Notes under the pieces: generated by a model | Told to the model about the DNA's origin: nothing | What the model saw: the letters and a program-made list of their open reading frames with translations, nothing else | Database searches by the model: none | DNA from: a virus | Strand: one strand, 5' to 3' | DNA: 32,326 nucleotides | Virus record (IMG/VR): IMGVR_UViG_3300047352_000034 | Span: 1 to 32,326 of that record | Made by a program: the position numbers and the translations under genes | Shown: piece by piece, positions 13,944-22,400 of the stretch | How positions within the stretch are numbered: the first letter of the stretch is position 1 | How the letters are laid out: every line of letters begins with the position of its first letter

Positions 13944-14003
13944 GAAGGGCAAATGCTAAACTCTCCATATATCTAATACTCTCTAATTAGCTACTTGCCC
14001 TTC
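13944..14003 (-). terminator. Long hairpin after the YqaJ-type exonuclease gene
   Basis: Arms GAAGGGCAA (13944-13952) and TTGCCCTTC (13995-14003) form a 9-bp stem, with an inner 5-bp stem GCTAA/TTAGC (13955-13959 with 13987-13991). It starts 3 bases after the exonuclease stop. On the minus strand it is followed by ACTTTTG, a weak T-tract, so it is a poor intrinsic terminator or an mRNA-end stabiliser. The recurrent motif follows 17 bases later. Confidence 0.45.
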
Positions 14004-14005
14004 TT

Positions 14006-14947
14006 TTATCCAACTCTCTTTATCTTCACAAAACCAGCTCTACGTTCAGGTGCAGCTTTGTAAGTTACTTCTTTTACCTGTTCTTTCTTAGCTGGTAATG
14101 TTTTCCATTCCAACTCATATTCTGCAACCCTAGCTTTACTATGATTGCCCATAGCCATCATTAGATCAGTCATAAGCTCCTTCTCTTTTTCTTTTGCGAT
14201 CTTGATGGTTTCTTTTAATGCTTCAATTGTATCTACAATATCAACAGTATCAGCGTGCAATATCTTTACGTTTTCATCATTACCATCGCTAAAGATAGTC
14301 GCTGCGTGTTCAGGAGTCTCAGGCGGATAATAGTCCTCTTCTTCTATTCTTCTATCAAAGTCCAGCACTACTCTCGCCAGCTCGTCTTTATACGCTTCAT
14401 CTCTTTTGTAAACGTATATGCGTAAATCAGTTGATTGGTATAGCACAATCAAAATGCCATACTCAGCGTTTAGTATTTCCATGCTTGCGTGTAATTGATC
14501 TACGCCTAAGTATTTGGGTGGCTCTTCTGCTGATGGAAAGTCAGAGCTACATTTACATTCAATAGGTATATCTCCATTTAGGATCAGTTCTTTATGTCCT
14601 ACTACATAGATTCCATTATCAGGATTATGTTCTACTTTTACATTAACAACATTACACCTACCATCTAGTGATGCTTGTAAAGGTAATTCAGGGTGATCTA
14701 TTTTATAGTCCACTTCAGGCTCTACATTCTCTATTCCTAGCCTTCTTGCTGCTTCAGTAATTAATACAGGTTCTAGTAAGTCTCCTGTAGCTTGTCTATT
14801 AGTTTGCACAAAGTTATCTACTAGCGTTCCATTCTTCTCTGCTATCGCCTTCTTTAGACAACCATGCTTATCAAAGAATCTAGCTCTATCAAATAGTGAA
14901 CATACTATTGATGATGTTGCTCTATACCAAGTTAATTTGCCTACCAT
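14006..14947 (-). CDS. YqaJ-type recombination exonuclease
   Basis: The 313-residue protein is of the YqaJ/lambda-exonuclease family of PD-(D/E)XK nucleases, which chew double-stranded DNA ends from 5' so that a partner can anneal strands. Key residues are visible: E59 in GDLLEPV, D95 in QASLDGR, E130-x-K132 in IPIECKCSS, and Q151 in DQLHASMEI. After the nuclease (to about residue 190) there is a charged helical tail (EALKETIKIAKEKEKELMTD) and a basic C-terminus, usual in this family. The ATG has AAGGAG upstream and directly follows the previous stop. No annealing protein (RecT, Erf, Redbeta) is recognised beside it; the unknown 123-residue upstream neighbour would be the place to look. Confidence 0.85.
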   Translation of the reverse strand: MVGKLTWYRATSSIVCSLFDRARFFDKHGCLKKAIAEKNGTLVDNFVQTNRQATGDLLEPVLITEAARRLGIENVEPEVDYKIDHPELPLQASLDGRCNVVNVKVEHNPDNGIYVVGHKELILNGDIPIECKCSSDFPSAEEPPKYLGVDQLHASMEILNAEYGILIVLYQSTDLRIYVYKRDEAYKDELARVVLDFDRRIEEEDYYPPETPEHAATIFSDGNDENVKILHADTVDIVDTIEALKETIKIAKEKEKELMTDLMMAMGNHSKARVAEYELEWKTLPAKKEQVKEVTYKAAPERRAGFVKIKRVG

Positions 14948-15319
14948 TTATCTCTCCTTGTTAATCATTTTGTTTATTTCAAAAATAGAATCACGAACTT
15001 GAACTGGCTGACTCATGCCTGCTATTTCAATAAATGTTCCTATCTCGTTTTTGTAAAAAGATTTGAGTTTTTTAACTGGAATAGTTAGAATATTTGCACA
15101 ACCTAAAATGTTAAATCTAACAGTTCTGTCAGGTTGATCAGATTTATGTAACGACTTAGATAATTTAGCTAATTTGGTTAAATATATATTATGCGAAGTC
15201 ATAGAGTTCATAAAATTAAACTCTAGCTGTTTTGTAGCATAAGAACGTTGTTTGTACTCCACTGCTGTTCTACACATATTATTTTTATCATTTATAACTA
15301 TCATAGGATCACGTTGCAT
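14948..15319 (-). CDS. Hypothetical protein upstream of the exonuclease (123 aa)
   Basis: No family is recognised. The N-terminal half is basic and helical (AVEYKQRSYATKQLEFNF; NIYLTKLAKLSKSLHK), then a beta-rich part (VRFNILGCANILTIPVKKLK) and a C-terminal helix. The start is uncertain: the ATG at 15319 overlaps the upstream gene and a second in-frame ATG is at 15304; neither has an SD. It ends right before the exonuclease start. In phage recombination pairs the exonuclease neighbour is often a strand-annealing protein, but this one is short for that and shows no known motif. Confidence 0.55.
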   Translation of the reverse strand: MQRDPMIVINDKNNMCRTAVEYKQRSYATKQLEFNFMNSMTSHNIYLTKLAKLSKSLHKSDQPDRTVRFNILGCANILTIPVKKLKSFYKNEIGTFIEIAGMSQPVQVRDSIFEINKMINKER

Positions 15320-15548
15320 TTTTGTAGTAAGAACTTAAAGGTTTGCCAGTAGCTTTGCTTTTAAGTTCTGTATTCATATTCATAATTTCCAGTTGAGCTA
15401 TAAAAACTTTGTTACGTTCTGCGTTAGGCGATCTAGCAATTTTCTTAAAAGATTCGTGAAGTTGTAAAAAAACATCTCTTGCATTTTTTATTTGTTCATT
15501 AGTCTCTAAAGGTACTGTCAATCTTCTAGCACGTTTTTGATAACTCAT
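15309..15548 (-). CDS. Hypothetical protein (79 aa)
   Basis: The product starts MSYQKRARRLTVPLETNEQI, has a basic N-terminus, then helices with ARDVFLQLHESFKKIARSPN and IAQLEIMNMNTELKS. GAGGA lies about 6 bases before the ATG. It overlaps the next gene by 11 bases. Its N-terminal KRARR-x-TV recalls the start of ribbon-helix-helix proteins, but the rest does not decide it. It lies downstream of the winged-helix gene with an 82-base AT-rich gap in between. Confidence 0.6.
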   Translation of the reverse strand: MSYQKRARRLTVPLETNEQIKNARDVFLQLHESFKKIARSPNAERNKVFIAQLEIMNMNTELKSKATGKPLSSYYKNAT

Positions 15549-15630
15549 TACTGTCCTCTATTACTTTTTTAAATATATAAATTTATATTTATATGTACAA
15601 GTTTTTTTTACACATATTATACTAAACATT

Positions 15631-16161
15631 TTAGGCTAATTTTTTGTGGGTATTTTTATATCTATTTTTAAGATATTTGTAATCATCATTATAATTATCA
15701 AAATTATGTTCAGGAAAACTAGGATGATCCTCTAAACCAAACTCTTTATAAAAGTCTGCAAACATATCACTAAAAGCATCTCTAAAAGGTTCTGATATAT
15801 GTTCAGCAGTTTTTAGCTTAGCAGTAGCATCAACTATCATAAGGCGTTTTAAGAATTTTGTAGGTAATATTTTTTTTGTTCTACCATCACAACCACATTG
15901 ACAAATTTCAATAAGTTTTTGATCTAACAACTGTTTTAGTTTTGTTCTTATTGTATTTTCATTAGTAATAAGCGTATTAGATAGTATTGTCATAGTCACA
16001 TCCCTATCATTTATATGCTCTGTATAAATAAACTTCATTAGAAAATCAGTCATTTTATCTATCTTAAATCCAGTTTGTGCTTCAAACATAAATTGTGCTT
16101 TTGCACATTCAACTTCATATTCAGCTATTTTTTGCACTATATGCAAATACTTTACATCCAT
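15631..16161 (-). CDS. Winged-helix DNA-binding protein (176 aa)
   Basis: Residues about 40-105 have the order of a MarR-like winged helix: FLMKFIYTEHINDRDVT, a helix-turn-helix (MTILSNTLITNENTIRTKLK, then QLLDQKLIEICQ) and a wing with CGCDGRTKKILP. Two cysteines in CQCGC could bind metal, though no matching second pair is visible. The C-terminal part is acidic and helical. The start ATG lies 2 bases after the stop of the recombinase-like gene, with GGGATA in between as a weak SD. It could regulate early transcription or bind an origin. The pairing with a recombinase-like protein recalls a small regulatory module, but lysogeny genes are not otherwise visible. Confidence 0.6.
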   Translation of the reverse strand: MDVKYLHIVQKIAEYEVECAKAQFMFEAQTGFKIDKMTDFLMKFIYTEHINDRDVTMTILSNTLITNENTIRTKLKQLLDQKLIEICQCGCDGRTKKILPTKFLKRLMIVDATAKLKTAEHISEPFRDAFSDMFADFYKEFGLEDHPSFPEHNFDNYNDDYKYLKNRYKNTHKKLA

Positions 16162-16163
16162 AC

Positions 16164-16847
16164 TTATATCCCTAGCTCCTTAGCTTTTTTAAGTAAATTA
16201 GAGACTCCCATAGGAGTCCAAGTATTTTTCCCTCTTCGTGTCTTTATGTTTCGTGCCATAAGAGCATTAGCAATACCCTGAAGCGTTACTTTGCCATATC
16301 GCTGTATTTCTCTTATTACTGGTATGATTTCTCCACAATATTGATCTGCTTGCTCTATCCTGACTTTACTAGCATTTATAGTAGCTACATCTAAATTAAC
16401 TGGATTGCCAGCCTTCCAGCCACTTGCCCTCTTTTTGTTTAATGCTTTCTTTGCTGTCTCGCTATATAGCTTTATCTGATCAACACATTGTAAATACATT
16501 TGATGTGCATGATATTTCCAAACACTAACTGCATTATCTAATTCACGAATTGCATATATAAAAGGATCATTACCCTCTAGCTTCATTAATGCATTACAAA
16601 AAGCAAGACTTCTAGGTAGATGTCCTATATTTGGTATGATTAATTTAGCAGCTCTGCTGTTGCATTTCTTTACAGCTTTTTCTAGTTCAGGTTTATAGTT
16701 TTTACGCACACTGGTTTCAACAAATCTATCTATAATAGTTGCCCTACCATTTAGTGCTTTATGTAAAAGTGCTTCTCCCCTAACCACATCTTTTGTTGAT
16801 TTTATGTATACAACAAGTTTGCCATTAGCACTAATATTACTTCTCAT
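16164..16847 (-). CDS. Serine-recombinase-like protein with altered active site
   Basis: The 227-residue product follows the order of small serine recombinases. The first strand reads KLVVYIKSTKD where active enzymes have Y-x-R-x-S; the Arg is not kept and the Ser only fits with a one-residue shift. IPNIGHLPRSLAF matches the (D-R-L-x-)RS helix start. KKRASGWKAGNP matches the A-R-x-x-G-x-x-G-G-x-P turn after the long E helix. The C-terminal part (LQGIANALMARNIKTRRGKN, then TWTPMGVSNLLKKAKEL) is the helical DNA-binding module seen after the catalytic domain. The ATG at 16847 is preferred because AGGAGA lies 7 bases before it; an in-frame GTG at 16865 lacks this. It may have lost catalysis and work as a DNA-binding regulator, or be a diverged active enzyme. 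Confidence 0.6.
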   Translation of the reverse strand: MRSNISANGKLVVYIKSTKDVVRGEALLHKALNGRATIIDRFVETSVRKNYKPELEKAVKKCNSRAAKLIIPNIGHLPRSLAFCNALMKLEGNDPFIYAIRELDNAVSVWKYHAHQMYLQCVDQIKLYSETAKKALNKKRASGWKAGNPVNLDVATINASKVRIEQADQYCGEIIPVIREIQRYGKVTLQGIANALMARNIKTRRGKNTWTPMGVSNLLKKAKELGI

Positions 16848-16865
16848 TCTTTTATCTCCTGCCAC

Positions 16866-16960
16866 CCATTAGAATGACAATTATATTTAACATATACATA
16901 ATATATAGGAATATATATTTATATACAAATATCTAACCTATAAAATTATAAAACCTGATC
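16866..16960. other. AT-rich gap before the recombinase-like gene
   Basis: This 95-base gap is made mostly of ATATATTTATATAC-type sequence (16898-16930). It resembles the recurrent motif only loosely. No gene or hairpin is seen; a promoter for the recombinase-like gene is plausible. Confidence 0.3.
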
Positions 16961-17128
16961 CTATCTGACCAATCGTTTATCGTAATGCAACCTATTCTCA
17001 AAGTTGCCTTGACATGCCCATTTAGCTCTTCTCTTACGAAAAGCTAGATACATAGCTGTTTTTATATGTATTATTCTTAGGACTTTGAAACTTATAAATC
17101 CTAGTACAAAAAATATTAGATTTTCCAT
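16961..17128 (-). CDS. Small membrane-anchored basic protein (55 aa)
   Basis: Read directly from the minus strand: MENLIFFVLGFISFKVLRII, then a basic half with AFRKRRAKWACQGNFENRLH. Residues 4-22 are a hydrophobic segment, followed by a positively charged tail, as in one-pass proteins with a cytoplasmic basic end. Its ATG overlaps the TAA of the upstream gene (TAATG). No family is recognised. It is below usual ORF cut-offs, so it is easily missed. Confidence 0.5.
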   Translation of the reverse strand: MENLIFFVLGFISFKVLRIIHIKTAMYLAFRKRRAKWACQGNFENRLHYDKRLVR

Positions 17129-17325
17129 TATTTACTCTCCTCTTCTTTTAAAATTTCAATAGCAAAATTGATCGCATTAACAGTTTCTTGATTTGCTACC
17201 TTGTTAAGATATTCTCTGATTAAAGGTATAACATCTTTTGGATTTGTAATTTCTACTTGCTCCACTTCGTTACCCCAACCAGCAAAATCTCTGCTATCAG
17301 TGTGTATTTTGAATATTGTTTCCAT
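17128..17325 (-). CDS. Hypothetical protein (65 aa)
   Basis: The product begins METIFKIHTDSRDFAGWGNE and has a VEQVEITNPKDVIPLIREYL segment and an acidic helical end. Longer in-frame starts exist at 17370 and 17340, but the ATG at 17325 has GGAG 9 bases upstream, so it is preferred. The gene lies 72 bases after a recurrent intergenic motif copy and probably opens the early block. Function unknown. Confidence 0.6.
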   Translation of the reverse strand: METIFKIHTDSRDFAGWGNEVEQVEITNPKDVIPLIREYLNKVANQETVNAINFAIEILKEEESK

Positions 17326-17396
17326 GTTATTTAACTCCATATTTATAATTAACATACCCTTATTATACATATTTATATATAAATGTATATATTTAG

Positions 17397-17410
17397 GTAT
17401 GATATTTATA
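17397..17410 (-). promoter_or_regulatory. Recurrent 14-bp intergenic motif, copy 3 (one mismatch)
   Basis: Minus strand TATAAATATCATAC, one base off the other copies. It begins 2 bases after the nuclease stop at 17413. A perfect TATAAT lies 35-40 bases further on (minus strand), upstream of the 65-residue gene, and could be its -10 box. Confidence 0.45.
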
Positions 17411-17412
17411 AA

Positions 17413-17862
17413 TTAATTTGATAGGGGATTTAACACTGGCACTGAGCTTAAAGTGTTAAGAGTTTCTTGAAGTGAATCTAATTCCATAGAATCAGTAATA
17501 ATCTTTTTATCAAAAGTAAAATAGTTTTGTGAGGTAGTGTTAGGTTTAAACATGATCCTTTTATGTTCATCATAGAAAAAAACAAAGGCGAGAATATCGC
17601 AAGTGTATTGTTTGTAAGTTTCAGACATTGATCTTGAGTTCTCAGCAGCAAATACAAACTTCTTTTCTTTAGTTGCCCTTCTGCTCTTTACTTGCACTGT
17701 ATATTTAGCATTACCAAACTCAACCATTAAATCTGCTGGATGTTTCTCTTGCGTTGGATAACAAAAGTCAGCGTATTCAAGTAGGAATGTTTGCGTTAAT
17801 GATTCGCCTAATGCACCAAGTCTTGAATTAGCTTGATGTTGATCTGATGTTTTTCTTGGCAT
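17413..17862 (-). CDS. PD-(D/E)XK nuclease
   Basis: The 149-residue protein has the pattern of restriction-type PD-(D/E)XK nucleases: GALGESLTQTF with E20, D44 in HPADLMVEF, and Q57-V-K59 in YTVQVKSRR, where Gln replaces the usual Glu, as in some group I intron and very-short-patch families. The rest alternates strands and helices to residue ~125. The start overlaps the end of the lysozyme gene by 35 bases and has no SD, so coupling is likely. Possible jobs are host DNA breakdown, recombination or a homing-like activity; the sequence does not choose between them. It is a third nuclease of this fold in the genome. Confidence 0.7.
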   Translation of the reverse strand: MPRKTSDQHQANSRLGALGESLTQTFLLEYADFCYPTQEKHPADLMVEFGNAKYTVQVKSRRATKEKKFVFAAENSRSMSETYKQYTCDILAFVFFYDEHKRIMFKPNTTSQNYFTFDKKIITDSMELDSLQETLNTLSSVPVLNPLSN

Positions 17863-18271
17863 TTTGACATAAGGCTAGTTGCCTTGAATTGTAAGCTGCT
17901 CTATTTGGGGTCTGATGACTATAACGAGAACGTAAAATCTCCTCACTTGCTTCTAACCATGCTCCCATCTCCATCAATGCTCTTGTTCTTCTAAAATTCA
18001 TAAATCCAGTGATCCCCATTTGAAAACACATATCTATACAAACTAATCGTGCTTTACTTGGCATAACCTTCCATGCTGGAAATATCTTATCTAAATTGTT
18101 TATGACTCTATCTATATCGTTATCAAGCAAATACATAGCTTCTTCTTCGCTAATACCATTTGCTTCTAGGTTTCTACCTATTCCTATAGTTAATTTATCT
18201 TCACTGCATTTATAAGGGTGTACTCTTATACCCTCATGCTTGATAAGCATTGCTTTTGCTTCTTTAAGCAT
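17828..18271 (-). CDS. Endolysin, GH24 (T4-type) lysozyme
   Basis: The 147-residue enzyme cuts the peptidoglycan glycan at lysis. The catalytic region reads KHEGIRVHPYKCSEDKLTIG: E13, then C22, then T28, with 8 and 5 residues between, the E-8-D/C-5-T pattern of this family, so the usual Asp is replaced by Cys. IGIGRN follows as expected. The helical lobe continues to residue ~135. The ATG at 18271 lies one base after the holin stop; a longer frame from 18367 would lie inside the holin gene. There is no signal sequence at the chosen start, so export would depend on the holin next door. Length is near that of T4 lysozyme (164). Confidence 0.87.
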   Translation of the reverse strand: MLKEAKAMLIKHEGIRVHPYKCSEDKLTIGIGRNLEANGISEEEAMYLLDNDIDRVINNLDKIFPAWKVMPSKARLVCIDMCFQMGITGFMNFRRTRALMEMGAWLEASEEILRSRYSHQTPNRAAYNSRQLALCQNAKKNIRSTSS

Positions 18272-18272
18272 T

Positions 18273-18665
18273 TTATTTGGTGTGAACACCTTTGACCTTC
18301 TCAAACGTCCTAAGTGAGGACATTCCCAAAAGTGATAAAAGAATTGTAGTAAGTTGTGAAAAATCAAACTGTAGATGTTCTAGCTGTAGATCAACACCAC
18401 TAACAACTGCTATCCAAGTTGCTGTAGGCAATACAATGTAGTGTATGCACAAAGAAAAACCGCAAGAATATCCAATGAAGGGTCGCCAAGATTGTACAAA
18501 CCAGTTCCCGTTTTTCGCTTCTTCAGCATTGAGACTAATTTGTGCTTTATCCAGTGATATAAGTTCTTTTTGTAAGTCATGCGATAATTGTTCTTTTAAA
18601 TCCTTATCTTGGACGAATTTATCCAAGACGTTATTTGCCACTTCAGCTATTTTTATAATGCTCAT
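18273..18665 (-). CDS. Holin, three-TM GTA-type
   Basis: The 130-residue protein is of the 3TM holin family known from gene transfer agents and many phages. After a charged N-terminal part (residues 1-50, DKDLKEQLSHDLQKELIS) comes the family's SWRPFIGYSCGFSLCIHYIV, then a second hydrophobic segment (LPTATWIAVVSGV) and a third (FSQLTTILLSLLGMSSLRTF) with a basic end. It makes membrane holes that let the endolysin through. The lysozyme follows with one base between stop and start, and a small membrane protein precedes it, so the three form the lysis cassette. Confidence 0.8.
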   Translation of the reverse strand: MSIIKIAEVANNVLDKFVQDKDLKEQLSHDLQKELISLDKAQISLNAEEAKNGNWFVQSWRPFIGYSCGFSLCIHYIVLPTATWIAVVSGVDLQLEHLQFDFSQLTTILLSLLGMSSLRTFEKVKGVHTK

Positions 18666-18668
18666 AAA

Positions 18669-18869
18669 TTAAATTATGTAGTCTTTCAATAAAATTAATA
18701 ACATTGAAATAACTATTGTTGTAAGACCGCCTTTTATCCAGCTATTTAAACCTTTGATATCATCATCTAACTTTTCAAAATGTTTAAATGCTGTAGTCCA
18801 TCTCTCACTGCATTGTATTTCATGATTTTTCAAATCATGTGCAACGTCATGAGCGGTCTTTCTAGGCAT
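18669..18869 (-). CDS. Small C-terminally anchored membrane protein of the lysis cassette (66 aa)
   Basis: The protein has a charged helical N-terminal part (HDLKNHEIQCSERWTTAFKH, then FEKLDDDIKGLNSW) and a C-terminal hydrophobic segment GLTTIVISMLLILL ended by KDYII. The layout resembles XhlA-type hemolysin or holin-associated proteins: a coiled N-terminus and one membrane helix. It directly precedes the holin gene and its ATG overlaps the TAA of the upstream gene (TAATG). It may help the holin or act as antiholin; no spanin-like lipoprotein is seen in the cassette. Confidence 0.6.
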   Translation of the reverse strand: MPRKTAHDVAHDLKNHEIQCSERWTTAFKHFEKLDDDIKGLNSWIKGGLTTIVISMLLILLKDYII

Positions 18870-19126
18870 TATTTCTCCTCTACCACTTCTACTTCTTCTT
18901 CAGCGTTGATTGCTCTATCAAACGATTCAATACAAAGATTCTTGTATTCATTTGTTATGACATAATCATCATATGCTTCTTGAAGTCTAGCTAATTTTCT
19001 ACCAGCTACGTTTAATTTAGCAGCTATAGCCATTTGTTCCTCATTTAGATCAGCAGCTCTATACTGCTTATCGTTATAAGTAATAATTACCTGATCTTCA
19101 GGTTTTTTCGTTTCAGTGTTTTCCAT
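18869..19126 (-). CDS. Hypothetical protein, DUF6447-like (85 aa)
   Basis: The acidic 85-residue protein has VIITYNDKQYRAADLNEEQM, then a long helix with KLNVAGRKLARLQEAYDDYV and an acidic tail EEEVEVVEEK. This resembles a small family seen in marine phages after the tail genes (the DUF number is from memory and tentative). AAAGG lies some bases before the ATG, and the stop overlaps the next start. The 44-base gap upstream holds a degenerate copy of the recurrent motif (19144-19157, 12 of 14 bases), so it may begin a unit with the lysis genes. Confidence 0.6.
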   Translation of the reverse strand: MENTETKKPEDQVIITYNDKQYRAADLNEEQMAIAAKLNVAGRKLARLQEAYDDYVITNEYKNLCIESFDRAINAEEEVEVVEEK

Positions 19127-19170
19127 ATATAAATACCTTTTGGGTTTGTTAATTATAAATTAATTATATA

Positions 19171-19485
19171 CTAAGAATCCAATGTTATTACATCAGATAC
19201 AGGATTTTTTTCACTTTCTAATTGTGCATCTAAATTTGTTTCTAAATCAGCAACAGCTTCTTCACCCATAGCACTAATAACCCATGCTTCTACATCTGAA
19301 GATGTAACAGAATCTAAAGGAATAAAATTATCTATTTCTTCACTGTTTAAAGTTTGTGTACCATAAGTAGAAGCCGAGTAATCTCCATCTTCCTTTGTTA
19401 CTCTCCAATGCACATTCCATATAACACCAGTATGACCATTGTGTTCTTGAGTATATACTTCTATTGTTTTGCAATCCCAATTCAT
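19171..19485 (-). CDS. Hypothetical protein after the tail fibre, DUF7936-like (104 aa)
   Basis: The product starts MNWDCKTIEVYTQEHNGHTG, then VIWNVHWRVTKEDGDYSAST, and ends in an acidic helix with NLDAQLESEK. The W-x-V-x-W-R strand pattern and the D-V-E-A-W-V block fit a small family common beside tail fibres of marine phages; the family number is from memory. The gene starts 2 bases after the fibre stop. A fibre accessory or tail-associated role is suggested by position only. Confidence 0.6.
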   Translation of the reverse strand: MNWDCKTIEVYTQEHNGHTGVIWNVHWRVTKEDGDYSASTYGTQTLNSEEIDNFIPLDSVTSSDVEAWVISAMGEEAVADLETNLDAQLESEKNPVSDVITLDS

Positions 19486-19487
19486 TT

Positions 19488-22400
19488 TTATTCTCTTTTT
19501 AATAAGTTAATTTCAGACTGTAAGGCTTCAATCTGTGCTTGTTGTTCTTGTATAGCTTTAGTTAAAAGAGGTACAAGTTTGCTTTGATCTATTCCTTGAT
19601 ATTCAGGATTGCCTTCATCATCAACTGCATCTTTTTCACCAGTAATAGCTTCAGGAACTATGTCTTGTACTTCGTGAGCTAAGAAACCATCAACTGTTGT
19701 ATCTGCATCAGCTATAAAGTTAAATCTAGCTGGTTTTAGCTGTACAACTCTATCAAGAGCATTAAATTCATAATCTACATTTTCTTTTAATCTGTAGTCT
19801 GAAGATGTGTTGAAAGATGTTGATGAACCACTTGTTCTAATACTGCCTACTGTTCCGTTAGGATTTTGAAATACTGCGACACCTGTGCCTGATGTGGTAG
19901 AAGTTCCTAAAAATAAAACCATCCTGTCATTAGATGCTGAAGAAAAATAAGCATGAGTAGTTCCTTTAGTCGTAGTACCCACCAACACGTTGCCTTCACT
20001 ATCAATACGTAGCCTTTCATTTACATCATTTGAAACAATTCTAAGCGAATCAGTAGATTCTTCATTTTGTATTCTCCACCATTGACCTCTACCTGAATCA
20101 GATAATACAACGGAAGCATTTGTAGCTTCAACGTGTAATGGTGCATCAGGAGTACTTGTTCCAATTCCAAGTCTAGTATTAGTTAAATCAAAAACAGAAT
20201 GTACACCAGTTGATGCTGTATCTGTACCTTTTAATAATCTTAAATAGTCTGCCCCACCTGTAGAATATGCATCCAAATGTGCAGCTAAAGAGCCGTTAGT
20301 TGATGATTGTAAAACTAATTGTCCGCCTTCAGCACCACCAGCACCTGAAGGTTTACCAATATGTAGAGTTGATTCTGTGCCTAAACTTGTTGTACCTATG
20401 CCTACTGCACCTAAACCATCAATACGGACTCTTTCTATAAAGCTAGTAGTGCCTTTATAATAACCACCAAATATCATGTCTGATGTTCTAGAAGCTGTTG
20501 TTGTATTCCCAAAATAAATAGTTCCAGAACTTCTGTTTGTGTTTGTTTGTGACGGAGTATTAGAATTAGCAAACAATAAGTTGGAAGATATACCACCATT
20601 TAATGCATCTCCTGATGACCATAAAGAAACACCATTCATTACTCCGTTATTTGTAGTGCCACCATAAAAAACTGTAGCAACATTTGTATAAGTAGGAGCT
20701 ACTCCAGAAACGTGTAATATAGCCTGTGGTGAAGTAACTCCAATTCCAACGTTGCCATTACTACCTTCAATTTTAACTTTTGTAGCACCACCTGATTGTA
20801 AATAAATATCAGGCGTTCCACTTTCACCAGCATCTAAAATTAAATCATTTACACCACCAGCACGAATAGTACCACCAGCAGTCATAATTAAGTTGCCTAA
20901 TGAATCAACACGGAGTCTTTCTATTGAACTTGCACCACCTGATGCTGTTCTAAATGCAAACTCTCCACCAGTTCCACTAGCACCATAAGAAACAAATCTT
21001 GTTACGCCACCTGAAAAGTCCATAGCAGCAGTAGATGTTCTGTCATCTACTAAAGCACCTGTTATAGCTAATGCACCATTGACTGTTAGTTTTTCAGTAG
21101 GACTACTCGTACCAATTCCAACCCTATTATTGGTAGAATCAACAACTAAAGTAGAGGTATCAACAGTTAAACCATCAGCCACAACTGTACCTGTTACGTC
21201 TATGCCTGTTGAGGTTGTATTAAGAACTGTTGAGCCTAAATGTTTTAAAGCAACAGTTCCACCATTACCTCCATCGGTACAAGTTAAATAGTCATAACCG
21301 TCTGAATCTTGTAATTGTAAGTTTGTTCCTCTAACTAAAAGGCTACCAGTTCCAGCTTCTTGTATTCTTGAATTAGAACCATCGTGATAAATCTGTAAAT
21401 CTGAACCTGCTCCAAAGATGGCTTTATCACTATCAGCAAATAATATGTCATTACCATTAGATGCTAAATCACCACCAAGCTGAGGAGTTGTATCTTCTAC
21501 AACATTGTTAATAGAAACAGCTTGTACTCTAGCATCAGTGTAATAAAGATTAGAGCCTTCTGATAAATCGCCAGTATCTTTTGTTGCAAGTCTTGTATCA
21601 AAATCAGAGTTAGCTCTTGCACTTGTATAATATAAATTACTACCCTCAGATAAATCAGATGTAGATTTACCGCTAAAAGCAGAATTAAATCTAGTTGTTG
21701 TGTAGTAAAGATTGCTTGATCCCTCAGATAGATCGTCAGTATCTTTTGTTCCAAGTCTTGTATCAAATCTTGCATCAGTGTAATAAAGATTAGTTCCTTC
21801 TGATAAGTCTGATGTTGAATGATTGCTAATGCTTGAAACTGTACCTGTAACTGCTCCAGTAACATCACCTTCAATATTAGCAACTAAAGTACCAAGCGAG
21901 CTTAATGTAATATTACCTGTAGAAGTACCATCTGCTGTTGTTAATCCTAGTGTAAATTTATCAACAGACTCATCCCACATAAATATACCATTATGCTGAT
22001 CACCCCTATTGATTAACATACCTGAGTCATTAACTGGTGATCCTGTTAATCCTGCATTAAGTTGGAATAAGTTATCTTCTATATCTAGGTTAGTAGTATC
22101 AAGAGAAGTAAGAGTTCCATTGACTGTTAGATTACCTGCTACTGTTAAGCTATCTGCAATCTGAACATCATCAGGTAGCGATAGTGTTATAGCTGCAGAC
22201 TCACTTCCACTACCTGATACTGAAACCTTATTTGCTGTACCTGTAATAGTTGCAACATAGTTACCTGTAGTGTCAGTACCTAATGCAACTGAATTAGCAT
22301 CTACACTTGATGCTTGTATTCCTAGTGCATCAACAAATGCTTTAGTAACTCTTGTATCAATAGCACTATTAGCTCTAGTGTCTGTATAGTAAAAATTAGC

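Noticed and set aside
16164-16847. Functional integrase and a lysogenic lifestyle
   Set aside because: The Y-x-R-x-S motif is not kept, there is no CI-type repressor, excisionase or attachment site in view, and the length is far below that of large serine integrases.
18272-18367. N-terminal extension of the endolysin with a hydrophobic start that might be a signal anchor
   Set aside because: The segment lies within the 3' end of the holin gene in another frame, has no SD, and the GH24 domain is complete from the ATG at 18271.
21497-21883. 128-codon minus-strand frame rich in Leu, Ile and Gln
   Set aside because: It is an alternative frame of the fibre repeats. The real frame carries the conserved SEG-NLYYT units and runs through to the S74 domain.
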